A DNA stretch of 64,000 nt from Christensenella sp. UBA3944 (lineage in GTDB: Bacteria; Bacillota; Clostridia; Christensenellales; DTU072): positions 1,620-65,619 of the forward strand of contig DGDU01000033.1 of assembly GCA_002385605.1 (NCBI GenBank). The letters are read 5' to 3'. Below, piece by piece: positions 52,507 through 61,544 of the stretch. The translations under genes and the position numbers were made by a program. Under the pieces are notes generated by a model. That model did no database searches and was not told the origin of the DNA. It saw only the letters and a list, made by a program, of their open reading frames with translations. The stretch's first letter is position 1. The number at the start of each line of letters is the position of its first letter.

Positions 52507-53347
52507 CGGTCACCCTTTCCAAGACTATTTTGCCCAAATATCCCTTGCGTATATCCATTATTATCGCCCTGCCCGTCTTGTCGTAGTCGGGCGAGCCGTC
52601 TTTCATCATAAGCCCTCTCTTTAGGGCAACCTCGCCCAAAACCGCTAACGGAGCTGTTTCGGCGGGGTTTTCGATTCCGTACCTTTCTTTTACGCGGTCG
52701 GGATAGCTGTTTTGCAGAAACTTTACCGCTTCCAGCCCAAGTTCGGCGATATCGACGATATCGTCCTTAATGCTCCCTATTATGGCAAGTTTTACGGCCT
52801 TCTTTTGGTCGCGGAAGTCGGGGTACAGCACGCCGGGGCTGTCAAGAAGGTCGATATACCTGTCTATGCTGACCCATTGCTTGCCGCGGGTCACGCCGGG
52901 GCGGTTGCCCGTCGCCGCTTTCTTGCCGCCGGTCAGGCTGTTTATTAGTGTAGACTTGCCCGAATTGGGCACGCCCAGCACCATCGCCCTTATCGTGCGG
53001 GCAACGCCCTTCGCCCTATATTTTTCAATGAGGGGGGCGTTTATCTCTATAAGCCCCTCGATAAGCTTCCGGGCGTCCGCCCTCGAAAGGCTGTCGGTGG
53101 CAATGCAGGGCGCGAAAGAGCTAAGGTATTTTACCCATTCCTCCACCGCCTCGGGCTCGGCGAGGTCGGCTTTGTTCAATACATATATTCGGGGTTTATT
53201 CCCTATCACATCGTTGAAGGCCTCGTTTATGCAGGCAAGCGGGGCCCTGGCGTCCAGCACATAAATGACGCTGTCGATAACCGCCATCTCCTCTCTCATC
53301 ATGCGTATGGCCTTTGTCATGTGGCCGGGAAACCAATGTATAAACAT
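52499..53347 (-). CDS. rbgA: Ribosome biogenesis GTPase RbgA (YlqF)
   Basis: A 282-residue circularly permuted GTPase required late in 50S assembly. The G motifs come in the order G4 (VLNKADLAEP), G1 (GVPNSGKSTLINSL), G3 (DSPG in LLDSPGVLYP). The start MFIHWFPGHMTKAIRMM is the family N-terminus; the ATG at 53347 overlaps the trmD stop (TAATG), so an upstream extension is rejected. The C-terminal helical domain begins near residue 200. The trmD-rbgA-rnhB order is typical of Firmicutes. Confidence 0.96.
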   Translation of the reverse strand: MFIHWFPGHMTKAIRMMREEMAVIDSVIYVLDARAPLACINEAFNDVIGNKPRIYVLNKADLAEPEAVEEWVKYLSSFAPCIATDSLSRADARKLIEGLIEINAPLIEKYRAKGVARTIRAMVLGVPNSGKSTLINSLTGGKKAATGNRPGVTRGKQWVSIDRYIDLLDSPGVLYPDFRDQKKAVKLAIIGSIKDDIVDIAELGLEAVKFLQNSYPDRVKERYGIENPAETAPLAVLGEVALKRGLMMKDGSPDYDKTGRAIIMDIRKGYLGKIVLERVTDG

Positions 53348-54015
53348 TACTCTTCCTTTCTCCTGCGCTCGGCGGTAAGCTTTTCGCTCTGGGCCTTGCG
53401 CCACTCCTTAATCTTCTGATGGTTTCCCGAAATCAAAACTTCGGGAACCTTAAGCCCCATAAACTCCTGCGGGCGGGTATAGTGTGGATACTCTAAGGTT
53501 TCGCCGTCGGAGAAGCTTTCTTCCTCGGTAGAGCTCTCGCTGCCGAGAACCCCCGGTATGTATCTTGCCACGGCGTTTATCACCACCAGAGAGGCAAGGT
53601 CGCCCGAGGTAAGCACATAATCGCCAATCGAAAGCTCGGCGTCTATGTCCAGCTCTATTATCCTCTGGTCGATGCCCTCGTAGCTTCCGTTAACAAGCAC
53701 GATGTGGTCGAGCTTGGACAGCTCCACCACTTTCTTCTGGGTAAGCTTTTCGCCTTTGGGGCTTAGGTATATCCTTAGCGCCTTATGCCCGGGGTCGGCG
53801 GCCGTTATGCAGTCGTGCAGGGGCTGAGGGGTCATTACCATGCCCGCGCCGCCGCCGAAGGGGTAATCGTCACACTTTTTGTGCTTATCCTTCGAGTAGT
53901 CCCTTATGTTAAGAATCTCCACCTCGAAAACGCCCTTCTGAAGCGCTTTGCCTATGATGCTTTCGTTAAGGGCGTTATACATTTCGGGAAAGAGGGTTAG
54001 GACGCTAATCTTCAT
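53347..54015 (-). CDS. trmD: tRNA (guanine37-N1)-methyltransferase TrmD
   Basis: A 222-residue SPOUT methyltransferase making m1G37, which prevents frameshifting. MKISVLTLFPEMYNALNESIIGKALQKG begins the protein; the knot includes LVNGSYEGIDQRIIE and SIGDYVLTSGDLASLVVINAVARYIPGVLG. C-terminal motif YPHYTRPQEF follows. It is at the short end of the family's range. It overlaps rimM by 11 bases. Confidence 0.96.
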   Translation of the reverse strand: MKISVLTLFPEMYNALNESIIGKALQKGVFEVEILNIRDYSKDKHKKCDDYPFGGGAGMVMTPQPLHDCITAADPGHKALRIYLSPKGEKLTQKKVVELSKLDHIVLVNGSYEGIDQRIIELDIDAELSIGDYVLTSGDLASLVVINAVARYIPGVLGSESSTEEESFSDGETLEYPHYTRPQEFMGLKVPEVLISGNHQKIKEWRKAQSEKLTAERRRKEE

Positions 54016-54502
54016 ACACCGCCACCTTCTTAAGCTCGGACGGGTCTACCGTTATGGTCTTGTTAGTAATATCGAAGCTTGTTACGACATTTCCCGCCAA
54101 AGCGAACATAAAGGGCTTTCTGCCCGCCACGATGTAGACATCGGCGCTGCCGTGCTGCAAAATCTCTTTTACGAAACCCAGTTCGTCGCCGCCCTCGGTT
54201 ACAACCTTGCACCCTATTATGTCGGCGACATAATACCTTCCCTCGGCGAGGGGCGGGCGGTTGCTGTTATCCACATAAACGCTTGCGCCGCGCAATGCTT
54301 CGGCGGCGTTTCGGTCGTCTACGCCCTTAATTTTCACATAGGCAAACTGCCCGTCGCCTCTCATCTTTTCGACGGCGGCGGGCTTGCCGTTAATTATTAT
54401 CTCTTTTATGCGCGCGAGGTCGGCGTAGCTGTCAAGGAAGTTTCTTACCTTGACCTCACCCTTTATCCCCTGCGGCTTCAGGACTTCGGCTATAAGCAGC
54501 AT
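54005..54502 (-). CDS. rimM: 16S rRNA processing protein RimM
   Basis: A 165-residue 30S maturation factor that binds S19 and assists 3' domain folding of 16S rRNA. The N-terminal RimM barrel starts MLLIAEVLKPQGIKGEVKVRNF, and the C-terminal PRC-like barrel includes GRYYVADIIGCKVVTEGGDELG. The start lies behind a weak AAGGG site in a short AT-rich palindrome, CCTTATTATAAGG. A strong terminator separates it from khpA, so rimM-trmD-rbgA-rnhB-yraN is its own unit. Confidence 0.95.
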   Translation of the reverse strand: MLLIAEVLKPQGIKGEVKVRNFLDSYADLARIKEIIINGKPAAVEKMRGDGQFAYVKIKGVDDRNAAEALRGASVYVDNSNRPPLAEGRYYVADIIGCKVVTEGGDELGFVKEILQHGSADVYIVAGRKPFMFALAGNVVTSFDITNKTITVDPSELKKVAVYED

Positions 54503-54560
54503 TGCGATCCCTTATAATAAGGATATATTTTGGCAAAAAAGCATAACCTTATCCGCCAAA

Positions 54561-54588
54561 AACGGCGCTTATTGTTGGTAGCGCCGTT
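54561..54588 (-). terminator. Terminator after khpA
   Basis: On the minus strand AACGGCGCT and AGCGCCGTT form a nine-pair stem with a ten-base loop, followed by TTTGG. It lies 16 bases after the khpA stop and closes the ylxM-ffh-rpsP-khpA unit. Confidence 0.78.
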
Positions 54589-54603
54589 CGTTTGAGGTTT
54601 GGC

Positions 54604-54837
54604 TTACTTTTTTTCCTCTATGGATACCTCGTAATGCTTGTCGCTGTTTTGGGCGGCGGCCTTTACCAATATCCTTATCGCCTTGGCTGTCCTTCCGAAC
54701 TTGCCTATAAGCTTGGCGATTTTGTCTTTGTCCACAAAGACTTTTATCTCGACATTGGTATCGTCCTCAAGCATGACGATCTCGTAGCTTTCCTCGTCGA
54801 TTATTTGCTTTACCAGATAATCTACCAAATCGCGCAT
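54604..54837 (-). CDS. khpA: KH-domain RNA-binding protein KhpA (YlqC)
   Basis: A 77-residue single KH-domain protein. The RNA-binding GxxG loop is GKFG in KLIGKFGRTAKAIRILVKAA. KhpA forms a complex with KhpB in Gram-positive bacteria and binds many RNAs, affecting division and sRNA function. It lies 3 bases after rpsP, a conserved arrangement. Confidence 0.95.
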   Translation of the reverse strand: MRDLVDYLVKQIIDEESYEIVMLEDDTNVEIKVFVDKDKIAKLIGKFGRTAKAIRILVKAAAQNSDKHYEVSIEEKK

Positions 54838-54840
54838 GGT

Positions 54841-55140
54841 TTATTCCTCACTGGGGGCTTCGGCTGCTTCGGCCTTCTTCTTGTAGGCCTTAGAAGACTC
54901 GATGATGCCCGCGTTGTATAAAAGGTCACGCACGGTGTCGGTGGGTTGAGCGCCGCGGGCGAGCCACTTCCTGGCGGTTTCCTCGTCGATTTTGATTTCG
55001 GCGGGTTCTTTAACGGGATTATAGTAACCGATTTGCTCGATGTACTGCCCGTCGCGAGCCTTGCGGGAGTCGACCGCTACGATACGATAGAAAGGAGACT
55101 TCTTAGCGCCCATTCTTGTAAGCCTTAGTTTTACTGCCAT
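54841..55140 (-). CDS. rpsP: 30S ribosomal protein S16
   Basis: A 99-residue small-subunit protein with [29 protein letters not shown] near the start. The ATG at 55140 (MAVKLRL) gives the standard N-terminus; a frame start six codons upstream is not family sequence. GGAGGA lies about twelve bases before. It is placed between ffh and khpA, as in many Firmicutes. Confidence 0.97.
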   Translation of the reverse strand: MAVKLRLTRMGAKKSPFYRIVAVDSRKARDGQYIEQIGYYNPVKEPAEIKIDEETARKWLARGAQPTDTVRDLLYNAGIIESSKAYKKKAEAAEAPSEE

Positions 55141-55185
55141 TTGTTTTTGTTCCTCCAAAGAATTTTGTTATTTTTTTTGTTTATT

Positions 55186-56502
55186 CTAGAACGGGAAACG
55201 CCGTTTCCCGCTGCTGAATTGCTTCATCATGGCTTTGGTCTGCTCGAATTGGTTAAGCAGCCTGTTTACATCCTGCACGGTGGTGCCGCTGCCCGCGGCA
55301 ATCCTCTTGCGGCGGGAACCTTTTATTATTTCGGGGTTTGCCCTCTCCTCGGGCGTCATCGAAAGGATTATTGCCTTTACCTTTTCGATTTGCTTTTCGT
55401 CCACATTTAGGTCGGCGCCCTTTAGCTTGCTCGAAAGCCCGGGAATCATATTCATGATATCGGCAAGGTTGCCCATCTTTTTCATATTGGAAATCTGCTC
55501 GAGGTAGTCCTCGAGGTCGAAGGTGCGCTCCTTAAGCTTTTTGGCAAGCTTTAGCGCGTCCTGCTCGGATATGGCGCTTTGTGCCTTTTCGATAAGGGTG
55601 AGAACATCGCCCATGCCCAATATACGGCTTGCCATGCGGTCGGGGTGGAAGGGCTCGATGTCGCCCATTTTTTCGCCGATGCCCACATATTTGATTGGCT
55701 TGCCGCAGATAGCCTTAATAGAGAGCGCGGCGCCGCCCCTTGTGTCGCCGTCAAGCTTTGTAAGGATAACGCCCGTTATGTCTATCTCTTTATTGAAGGT
55801 GTCGGCAACATTTACGCTGTCTTGCCCCAGCATGGCGTCCACGACAAGCAAGACTTCTTTAGGCTTTACCTTATCCTTTATTGCGCGAAGCTCCGCCATA
55901 AGCTCCTCGTCTATGTGCAGCCTGCCCGCTGTGTCTATAATAACCGTGTCGAAGGCGTTCTTTGTGGCGTATTCCACGGCCTCGGCGGCTGTCTTTACGG
56001 GGTTTGCCTGCCCTCTCTCGAACACCTCGGCCTTTACCTTCTCGCCCACCACCTGAAGCTGCTTTATAGCTGCGGGACGATAGATGTCGCAGGCCACGAG
56101 AAGCACCTTTTTGCCCTCTTTTTGCAAGAGGTTGGAAATCTTGCCGCACATCGTCGTTTTGCCGCTTCCCTGAAGCCCGCACATCATATAAACCGTGGGC
56201 GGCTTGTCGGATACCTCAAGTTTGGCGTGCTTGCTGCCCATTAGGCGGATAAGCTCTTCGTTTACTATTTTTATAACCTGCTGCGAGGCGTCCAAACCTT
56301 TAAGGATGTTTTCGCCCACGGCCTTTTCGGATACCGCTTTTATAAACTCCTTTACGACAACGAAGTTTACATCGGCTTCAAGCAGGGCAATACGCACCTC
56401 GCGCATGGCCTCTTTAATCTCCAGCTCGGTAAGCGCTCCCCTATTCTTCAGCTTGGAGAAAGCATGGTTTAGTTTTTCCGAAAGATTGCCAAATATCGCC
56501 AT
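55186..56502 (-). CDS. ffh: Signal recognition particle protein Ffh
   Basis: A 438-residue SRP54 GTPase that binds signal sequences and SRP RNA. An N-domain (about 1-90) precedes the G-domain with GLQGSGKTTMCGKISN, DTAGRLHIDEELM and TKLDGDTRGGAAL. A methionine-rich M-domain contains RRKRIAAGSGTTVQDVNRLLNQF, which contacts SRP RNA. Its ATG overlaps the ylxM stop by one base. Its receptor ftsY lies just upstream in a separate unit. Confidence 0.97.
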   Translation of the reverse strand: MAIFGNLSEKLNHAFSKLKNRGALTELEIKEAMREVRIALLEADVNFVVVKEFIKAVSEKAVGENILKGLDASQQVIKIVNEELIRLMGSKHAKLEVSDKPPTVYMMCGLQGSGKTTMCGKISNLLQKEGKKVLLVACDIYRPAAIKQLQVVGEKVKAEVFERGQANPVKTAAEAVEYATKNAFDTVIIDTAGRLHIDEELMAELRAIKDKVKPKEVLLVVDAMLGQDSVNVADTFNKEIDITGVILTKLDGDTRGGAALSIKAICGKPIKYVGIGEKMGDIEPFHPDRMASRILGMGDVLTLIEKAQSAISEQDALKLAKKLKERTFDLEDYLEQISNMKKMGNLADIMNMIPGLSSKLKGADLNVDEKQIEKVKAIILSMTPEERANPEIIKGSRRKRIAAGSGTTVQDVNRLLNQFEQTKAMMKQFSSGKRRFPF

Positions 56503-56831
56503 CAGATATCCTTAACCTTATTTATTATTTTGTTAAGTCTGCCTTTTATCTCGCCGTCGCTTATATCGGCGGAGAGGTTTTCGAGGTCTAAGGCAAGTTC
56601 GGTTATCTTTGCCACAAGCCCCAGCTTTTTTTCGTATTCCTTAAGCTTTTGCTCGGAGCGTACGATTACATCCCTTACGCCCTGGCGGCTTATGCCCAAA
56701 CGCTCGGCTATCTCGGCAAGGGAGTAATCCTCGTCATAATAAAGCGAAACTATCCGGGATTGATAATCTGTAAGCAGCGAGCCGTAATAATCGTTAAGCA
56801 GCCCAACGCTTAAGCATTTTCTTGTTTCCAT
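56502..56831 (-). CDS. ylxM: YlxM-like helix-turn-helix protein
   Basis: A 109-residue DNA-binding-type protein of the YlxM/p13 family, resembling sigma region 4. The helix-turn-helix is YSLAEIAERLGISRQGVRDVIVRSEQKLKEYE. It precedes ffh in most Firmicutes and is thought to modulate SRP function or ffh expression. The ATG at 56831 is taken over a TTG four codons earlier. The site before either start is weak (AGGG), and the leader from the promoter is about 26 bases. Confidence 0.9.
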   Translation of the reverse strand: METRKCLSVGLLNDYYGSLLTDYQSRIVSLYYDEDYSLAEIAERLGISRQGVRDVIVRSEQKLKEYEKKLGLVAKITELALDLENLSADISDGEIKGRLNKIINKVKDI

Positions 56832-56863
56832 AAGCCCTGTCAAGTATTTTATCTTTACACCAC

Positions 56864-56892
56864 ATTATAAAGTATAGACAAAATCTTGTCAA
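56864..56892 (-). promoter_or_regulatory. Consensus SigA promoter of ylxM-ffh-rpsP-khpA
   Basis: On the minus strand TTGACA (56887-56892) and TATAAT (56864-56869) are both perfect with the optimal 17-base spacer. It lies in the gap after ftsY. It is the best core promoter in the window. Confidence 0.85.
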
Positions 56893-56976
56893 ATAATTTA
56901 TTCAAATATATAGAGTTTCCCGCCGGTTTTAATTTCGCTGCCGCAAAACGCGGATACGATTAAAATCCCTCGCTCC

Positions 56977-57873
56977 TTATGAAAAAATAGCGTCGATAAA
57001 CTCCTCTGCGTTAAAAGGTATAATGTCGTCTATTTTTTCGCCTATTCCCGCGTACACGACGGGAATCTCGAGTTCGGCGGAGATGGCAAGCACCACGCCG
57101 CCCTTTGCCGTGCCGTCCATTTTTGTCAGGATAATGCCGTCGATGTCGATTGCCTCATTGAATATATCCACCTGGCTTACGGCGTTTTGACCCGTTGTGG
57201 CGTCCAGCACTATATAATTTCTCTGGTCGGCGTCCGGAAGCTCCCTTTGGATAACCCTGTTTATCTTTTTAAGCTCTTCCATTAGGTTCTTTTTGTTATG
57301 GAGCCTTCCCGCCGTATCCACGAGTATTACCTCGGTATTGTGCGCCTTTGCCGAGCTTATGGCGTCAAACACCACCGCGGCGGGGTCGCTGCCCTCGCCG
57401 TGCTTTACAAGCCTTACGCCCGCGCGCTGCGCCCAAATCTCCAACTGCTCCGAAGCCGCCGCCCTGAAGGTATCCGCCGCCGCCACTATAACCGATTTTC
57501 CTTCGCTGACAAACAGCTTGGCTAGCTTTCCAATCGCGGTTGTCTTGCCCACTCCGTTAACCCCCGCTACCAAAATAACAAGGGGGTAATCGTAGGGGGG
57601 TATCTCGTAGTCTATGCTTTCAAGCATTATCCTTTTTAATTCTTTCTTTGCTTGCTCGGGCGAGGTAATCTTTTTGCGGTAGATGGCATCCTTAAGCTCC
57701 TCGATGATGTTTTCGGTGGCGGTCACTCCGACATCGGCCGATATAAGCGCCGCCTCAAGCTCCTCATAAAACTCATCGTCCAAAGCCTTTGCCTTGAATA
57801 CCTCAAAAATCTTTCTGCCCAGATTGTCGCGGGTCTTGCCCAAAAAGTTCTTTATGCTGGCGAAAATGCCCAT
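56977..57873 (-). CDS. ftsY: SRP receptor FtsY
   Basis: A 298-residue GTPase that docks SRP-ribosome complexes at the membrane. The NG domain has VAGVNGVGKTTAIGKLAKLF (G1), DTAGRLHNKKNLMEEL (G3) and TKMDGTAKGGVVL (G4). The acidic A domain seen in enteric FtsY is absent, as in other Gram-positive forms. It follows smc by 27 bases with a GGAG site; smc-ftsY is a conserved Firmicute pair. Confidence 0.96.
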   Translation of the reverse strand: MGIFASIKNFLGKTRDNLGRKIFEVFKAKALDDEFYEELEAALISADVGVTATENIIEELKDAIYRKKITSPEQAKKELKRIMLESIDYEIPPYDYPLVILVAGVNGVGKTTAIGKLAKLFVSEGKSVIVAAADTFRAAASEQLEIWAQRAGVRLVKHGEGSDPAAVVFDAISSAKAHNTEVILVDTAGRLHNKKNLMEELKKINRVIQRELPDADQRNYIVLDATTGQNAVSQVDIFNEAIDIDGIILTKMDGTAKGGVVLAISAELEIPVVYAGIGEKIDDIIPFNAEEFIDAIFS

Positions 57874-57900
57874 ATGCCTATTCTCCGATATTATTAATCA

Positions 57901-60900
57901 TTAACCCGCCTTGTTGTCGATGGTCTTTAAGGCGTCGTCCAGCTTGGCGGATACCAGCTTGGATACGCCCTTCTCCTGCATCGTTATGCCGTAGAGAACA
58001 TCGGCAAGCTCCATTATCGGCTTGCGGTGGGTTACGACGATAAACTGCGTAGAGCTGGAAAACTTCCTTAAGTACTGCGCGAACAGGCTGGCGTTGGCCT
58101 CGTCCAAAGCCGCCTCTATCTCGTCCAGAATGCTGAATGGCATTGGCTTAAGCTTTATTATTGCGAACAATATTGCTATCGCCGTTAGCGCCCTCTCGCC
58201 GCCCGACATAAGGCTAATGCGGGTGAGTTTCTTGCCGGGTGGCTCCGCCATAATCTCTATGCCGGCGTCCAGAACCGAAAGGTTTTCGCCCTTCTCGAGT
58301 TCCAGCCTCGCCGTGCCGCCGCCGAACAGCTCCTTAAACACTTCCTGGAAGTTCTGGTTAACCTGATTGAAGCTCTTTGTAAACTTCTCCACCATCTCGG
58401 TGGTAAGCTCTTCTATCATTTTAACCAAATCGGCCTCGGCCTTAACAAGGTCGTCGTATTGCTTCTTAAGTTCGGCGTATCTCGTGGTTTCGGATGCGAA
58501 TTTCTCCTCGGCTAGCTCGTTTACGGGGCCCATCCTCTCTATCTTTCTTCTTAACGCCGACGCTTCCTGAGGCGATTTTACGGGGTCGAACTCGCAATCC
58601 TTCGCGTACTCCTCGGCGTATTTCTTTGCCGAGTCGAAATCGAGGCCGTAGTCCTCGCTTATCCTTGTCGAAAGGTTTGCGATGTCTATGTCTATCCTTT
58701 CGAGGGCTGCCTCTTCCCTTATGCGCCTTTCGTTTATGTCGGATAGCTGCCTGTTAAGCTCCGTTTTAAGCCCGTCCAGCTCGGTAATCCTGTCCTTAAG
58801 GCGCTTCTTGTGTTCGTCAAGCTCCTCTACCTCTTTACGGAGGGAGGCAATCTGCGCGCTGTTGTCCTCGGTGAGCGCGGATTTCTCGATTCTCGCTTCG
58901 AGATCGGCAAGCTCTTTGTCGTTGGTCGCCTTGCGCGCCCTCAGATCGAGTAAAGCCCTGTTTATGAGGTCAACTTCCGCCTTAATCGAGGCAAGTTCCT
59001 TGTTGATATTGTCTATCTCGTTCTGAAGCCCGCTTACCTCGACATAAGCGTCGGTCACCCTCTTGCTGAGGGCGTCGAGGTTTTGCTTTGCCGTAAACAG
59101 CTTGTCCTTTGCCTCGTTTACAAAGTCCGAAGCCCCCATCTTCTCGGCGGCCATATCGTCCTTATTCTTTTCGGACTGTTTGATTAAAACGGCAAGTTCG
59201 TCGAGGCGGGCGGTATTCGTGGCGATGGAGGTTTCCAGCTTTTCTATCGCGGCTTTGCAGGCGGATACTTCGCTGTCGGCGGCCGATACCCTGCTCTCGA
59301 GGCTTCCTATATCGATATCCAGCTTATGGATTCTCGCGCCTATTATGCCCGCGGCTTTTTCTAGCTCGGCGCTCTCGGCGGCGTAGTCCTGAATGCTGTC
59401 CCTTAGCATTTCGATTTTCTTTTTAGTGGAGGCAAGCTTTTTCTTAAGCTCTTCAAGCTCGCTCTCCCTGGACAAAATCCTGTTTGACCTGTTGGCGTTG
59501 CTTCCGCCGCTAACCGAGCCGCTCTGGCTTACTATATCGCCGTTGAAATCTACGATTCGGAAGCCGAATTTATACTTTTTGGCTATCCTAAATGCCGTTT
59601 CGCGGTCTTCGACGACAACAGTCTTGCCCAGAAGGCTGGAGATTACATTGTCGAATCTGGGCTCGTTTCTTATGATGTCGGAGGCTATGCCGATAACGCC
59701 TTCCTCGTCCAGAACCCTGTCGTATTCCCTCGCGAGGGGGTTGGCCCTAACCGTTGTAAGCGGCAGGAATGTGGCCCTGCCGTAGCCCTTTTGACGCAAT
59801 AAATCGATGAGGTCGCCGGCGTCGCTCTCGTTGGGGGTAATGATATTCTGTATCGCCGCGCCCAAAGCGGACTCTATGGCTATCTGCAGATCCTCGGGAA
59901 CGGTAATTACATCGCCCACCGTGCCCAGTATCTTGCGCTTTATCTCGGGGTTATTGTTTGCCTCCGCCATAAGTCGGCGGACGGATTCCTGGTAGCCCGT
60001 GTAGTCGTTTATGAACTCCTCGACCATCCTTATTTTTGCGTCTAGGGCGGCGTAATACTGCTCTGCCGCTCCCAAATCCTTTTGCGCGGCTTTCAGGTCG
60101 GCGAGGCAGTCGGCGAGGTTTTTGTCGGCAAGCGCCTTCTCACGCTGTTTCTCGTCCTTTTCGTTCAAAAGGACATTGAGGCTTGCGGAAAGCTCGTCCC
60201 TCGTCTTGGCAAGCGTTGTGTATGCCGCTTTTTTATCCTTAAGCTCTTCTTTTGCCTCGCGGATGGAATCGATAAGCAAATCCCTTTCGATTTCGAGCTT
60301 TGCCTTATTTTTGTCTATCTCGGAGAGCTTATCCATGCTCTCCATCATAAGGCGGTTGGTCTTTTCTATCTCCTTCTCCTGTTGGGCGACGGACTCGGCC
60401 AGCTCGGACTGGTTTCTGGCCAGAAGCTCGTAGGTCTGGCGTTTTTCTTTAAGAAGAAATGTTTTTTCGTTATACGCCACAACCTTTTCTTCCCGCTCGC
60501 GGTGCCTTTCGGCAAGGCGCGACTCCAGCTGTACGGTTTCGGTCGCTATGTTTTGCGCTTCCCTGCGGAGGTTAGCAAGCCTTTCGTTAAGAAGCCTGTA
60601 CTCGCCCGCCGCCTTTTCGTTGCTGACAAGAAGTTCTGTAATCTGGTCGCGAAGCCTTGCCCCGTAAATGTCGCTGTTCATCGAGTCGTTCATAGCGGCG
60701 TTATAGTCGGCGTTTACGCTTCTTAACTCTTCCTCTTTGGCGGCAAGCTCGGCGGCGATTTTCTCGAGATGCTTTCTTGCCTTATCCCTTTGCGCCGAGG
60801 CGGTTTCGGTCTGGTGCAGGAAATACAAAACCTCAAGCTGCTTAAGCTTATTCTTAAGTTCCCTTACCTTTGCGGCGTCCTTGGCTTCCTGCTCGAGGGG

Positions 60901-61509
60901 GCCTAAATTGGATGAAATCTCGTGCAAAATGTCGTTAAGGCGGGAGAGGTTGTCGCGGGTTTTTTCCAGCTTCTTTTCGGTTTCGATTTTGCGCGCCTTG
61001 TGGCGGCTTATGCCCGCCGCTTCCTCGAATATCTGGCGGCGCGCCTCGGGCTTGGCCGAAAGGATTTCCTCAATTTTGCCCTGCCCTATTATGCTGTAGC
61101 CCTCGCGCCCGATACCGCTGTCGCGGAAGAGGTCAATGATATCCCTCCAGCGGCAGAGGTTTCGGTTTATAAAATACTCGCTTTCGCCGCTTCTATACAT
61201 CTTGCGGGTTACGACAACCTCATCATAATCGACGGGGTAGCGCCTGTCCTCGTTGTCCAAGAAGAGGGATACCTCGCAGTACGACATCGATTTACGGTTT
61301 GCCGTGCCGCCGAAGATAATTTCGGGCATCTTTTTGCAGCGCAAAACCGAGGGGCTTTGCTCGCCCAATACCCACCTGACGGCGTCGGCCACATTGGACT
61401 TTCCGCAGCCGTTGGGGCCTACTATACCTGTGATGTTGGACTTGAATTCTATCTCGGTTCTGTCCGCAAAGGATTTAAAGCCATAAAGTTCAATCTTTTT
61501 CAGGTTCAT
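57901..61509 (-). CDS. smc: Chromosome segregation protein SMC
   Basis: A 1202-residue SMC ATPase that organises and segregates the chromosome with ScpA and ScpB. The N-terminal head has GIVGPNGCGKSNVADAVRWV (Walker A). Two long coiled coils (about 170-500 and 670-1030) flank the hinge near 510-660. The C-terminal head has LMSGGERALTAIAILFAI (signature) and FSILDEIEAALDEAN (Walker B). The ATG gives the standard start MNLKKIELYGFKSFADRTEI; the nearest GGAG is about 23 bases upstream, further than ideal. The usual rnc neighbour is absent; a repeat protein gene ends 35 bases upstream. Confidence 0.97.
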   Translation of the reverse strand: MNLKKIELYGFKSFADRTEIEFKSNITGIVGPNGCGKSNVADAVRWVLGEQSPSVLRCKKMPEIIFGGTANRKSMSYCEVSLFLDNEDRRYPVDYDEVVVTRKMYRSGESEYFINRNLCRWRDIIDLFRDSGIGREGYSIIGQGKIEEILSAKPEARRQIFEEAAGISRHKARKIETEKKLEKTRDNLSRLNDILHEISSNLGPLEQEAKDAAKVRELKNKLKQLEVLYFLHQTETASAQRDKARKHLEKIAAELAAKEEELRSVNADYNAAMNDSMNSDIYGARLRDQITELLVSNEKAAGEYRLLNERLANLRREAQNIATETVQLESRLAERHREREEKVVAYNEKTFLLKEKRQTYELLARNQSELAESVAQQEKEIEKTNRLMMESMDKLSEIDKNKAKLEIERDLLIDSIREAKEELKDKKAAYTTLAKTRDELSASLNVLLNEKDEKQREKALADKNLADCLADLKAAQKDLGAAEQYYAALDAKIRMVEEFINDYTGYQESVRRLMAEANNNPEIKRKILGTVGDVITVPEDLQIAIESALGAAIQNIITPNESDAGDLIDLLRQKGYGRATFLPLTTVRANPLAREYDRVLDEEGVIGIASDIIRNEPRFDNVISSLLGKTVVVEDRETAFRIAKKYKFGFRIVDFNGDIVSQSGSVSGGSNANRSNRILSRESELEELKKKLASTKKKIEMLRDSIQDYAAESAELEKAAGIIGARIHKLDIDIGSLESRVSAADSEVSACKAAIEKLETSIATNTARLDELAVLIKQSEKNKDDMAAEKMGASDFVNEAKDKLFTAKQNLDALSKRVTDAYVEVSGLQNEIDNINKELASIKAEVDLINRALLDLRARKATNDKELADLEARIEKSALTEDNSAQIASLRKEVEELDEHKKRLKDRITELDGLKTELNRQLSDINERRIREEAALERIDIDIANLSTRISEDYGLDFDSAKKYAEEYAKDCEFDPVKSPQEASALRRKIERMGPVNELAEEKFASETTRYAELKKQYDDLVKAEADLVKMIEELTTEMVEKFTKSFNQVNQNFQEVFKELFGGGTARLELEKGENLSVLDAGIEIMAEPPGKKLTRISLMSGGERALTAIAILFAIIKLKPMPFSILDEIEAALDEANASLFAQYLRKFSSSTQFIVVTHRKPIMELADVLYGITMQEKGVSKLVSAKLDDALKTIDNKAG

Positions 61510-61544
61510 TTTACTGCAGCTACTCAGCCGGTCTCCTTTTTAGA

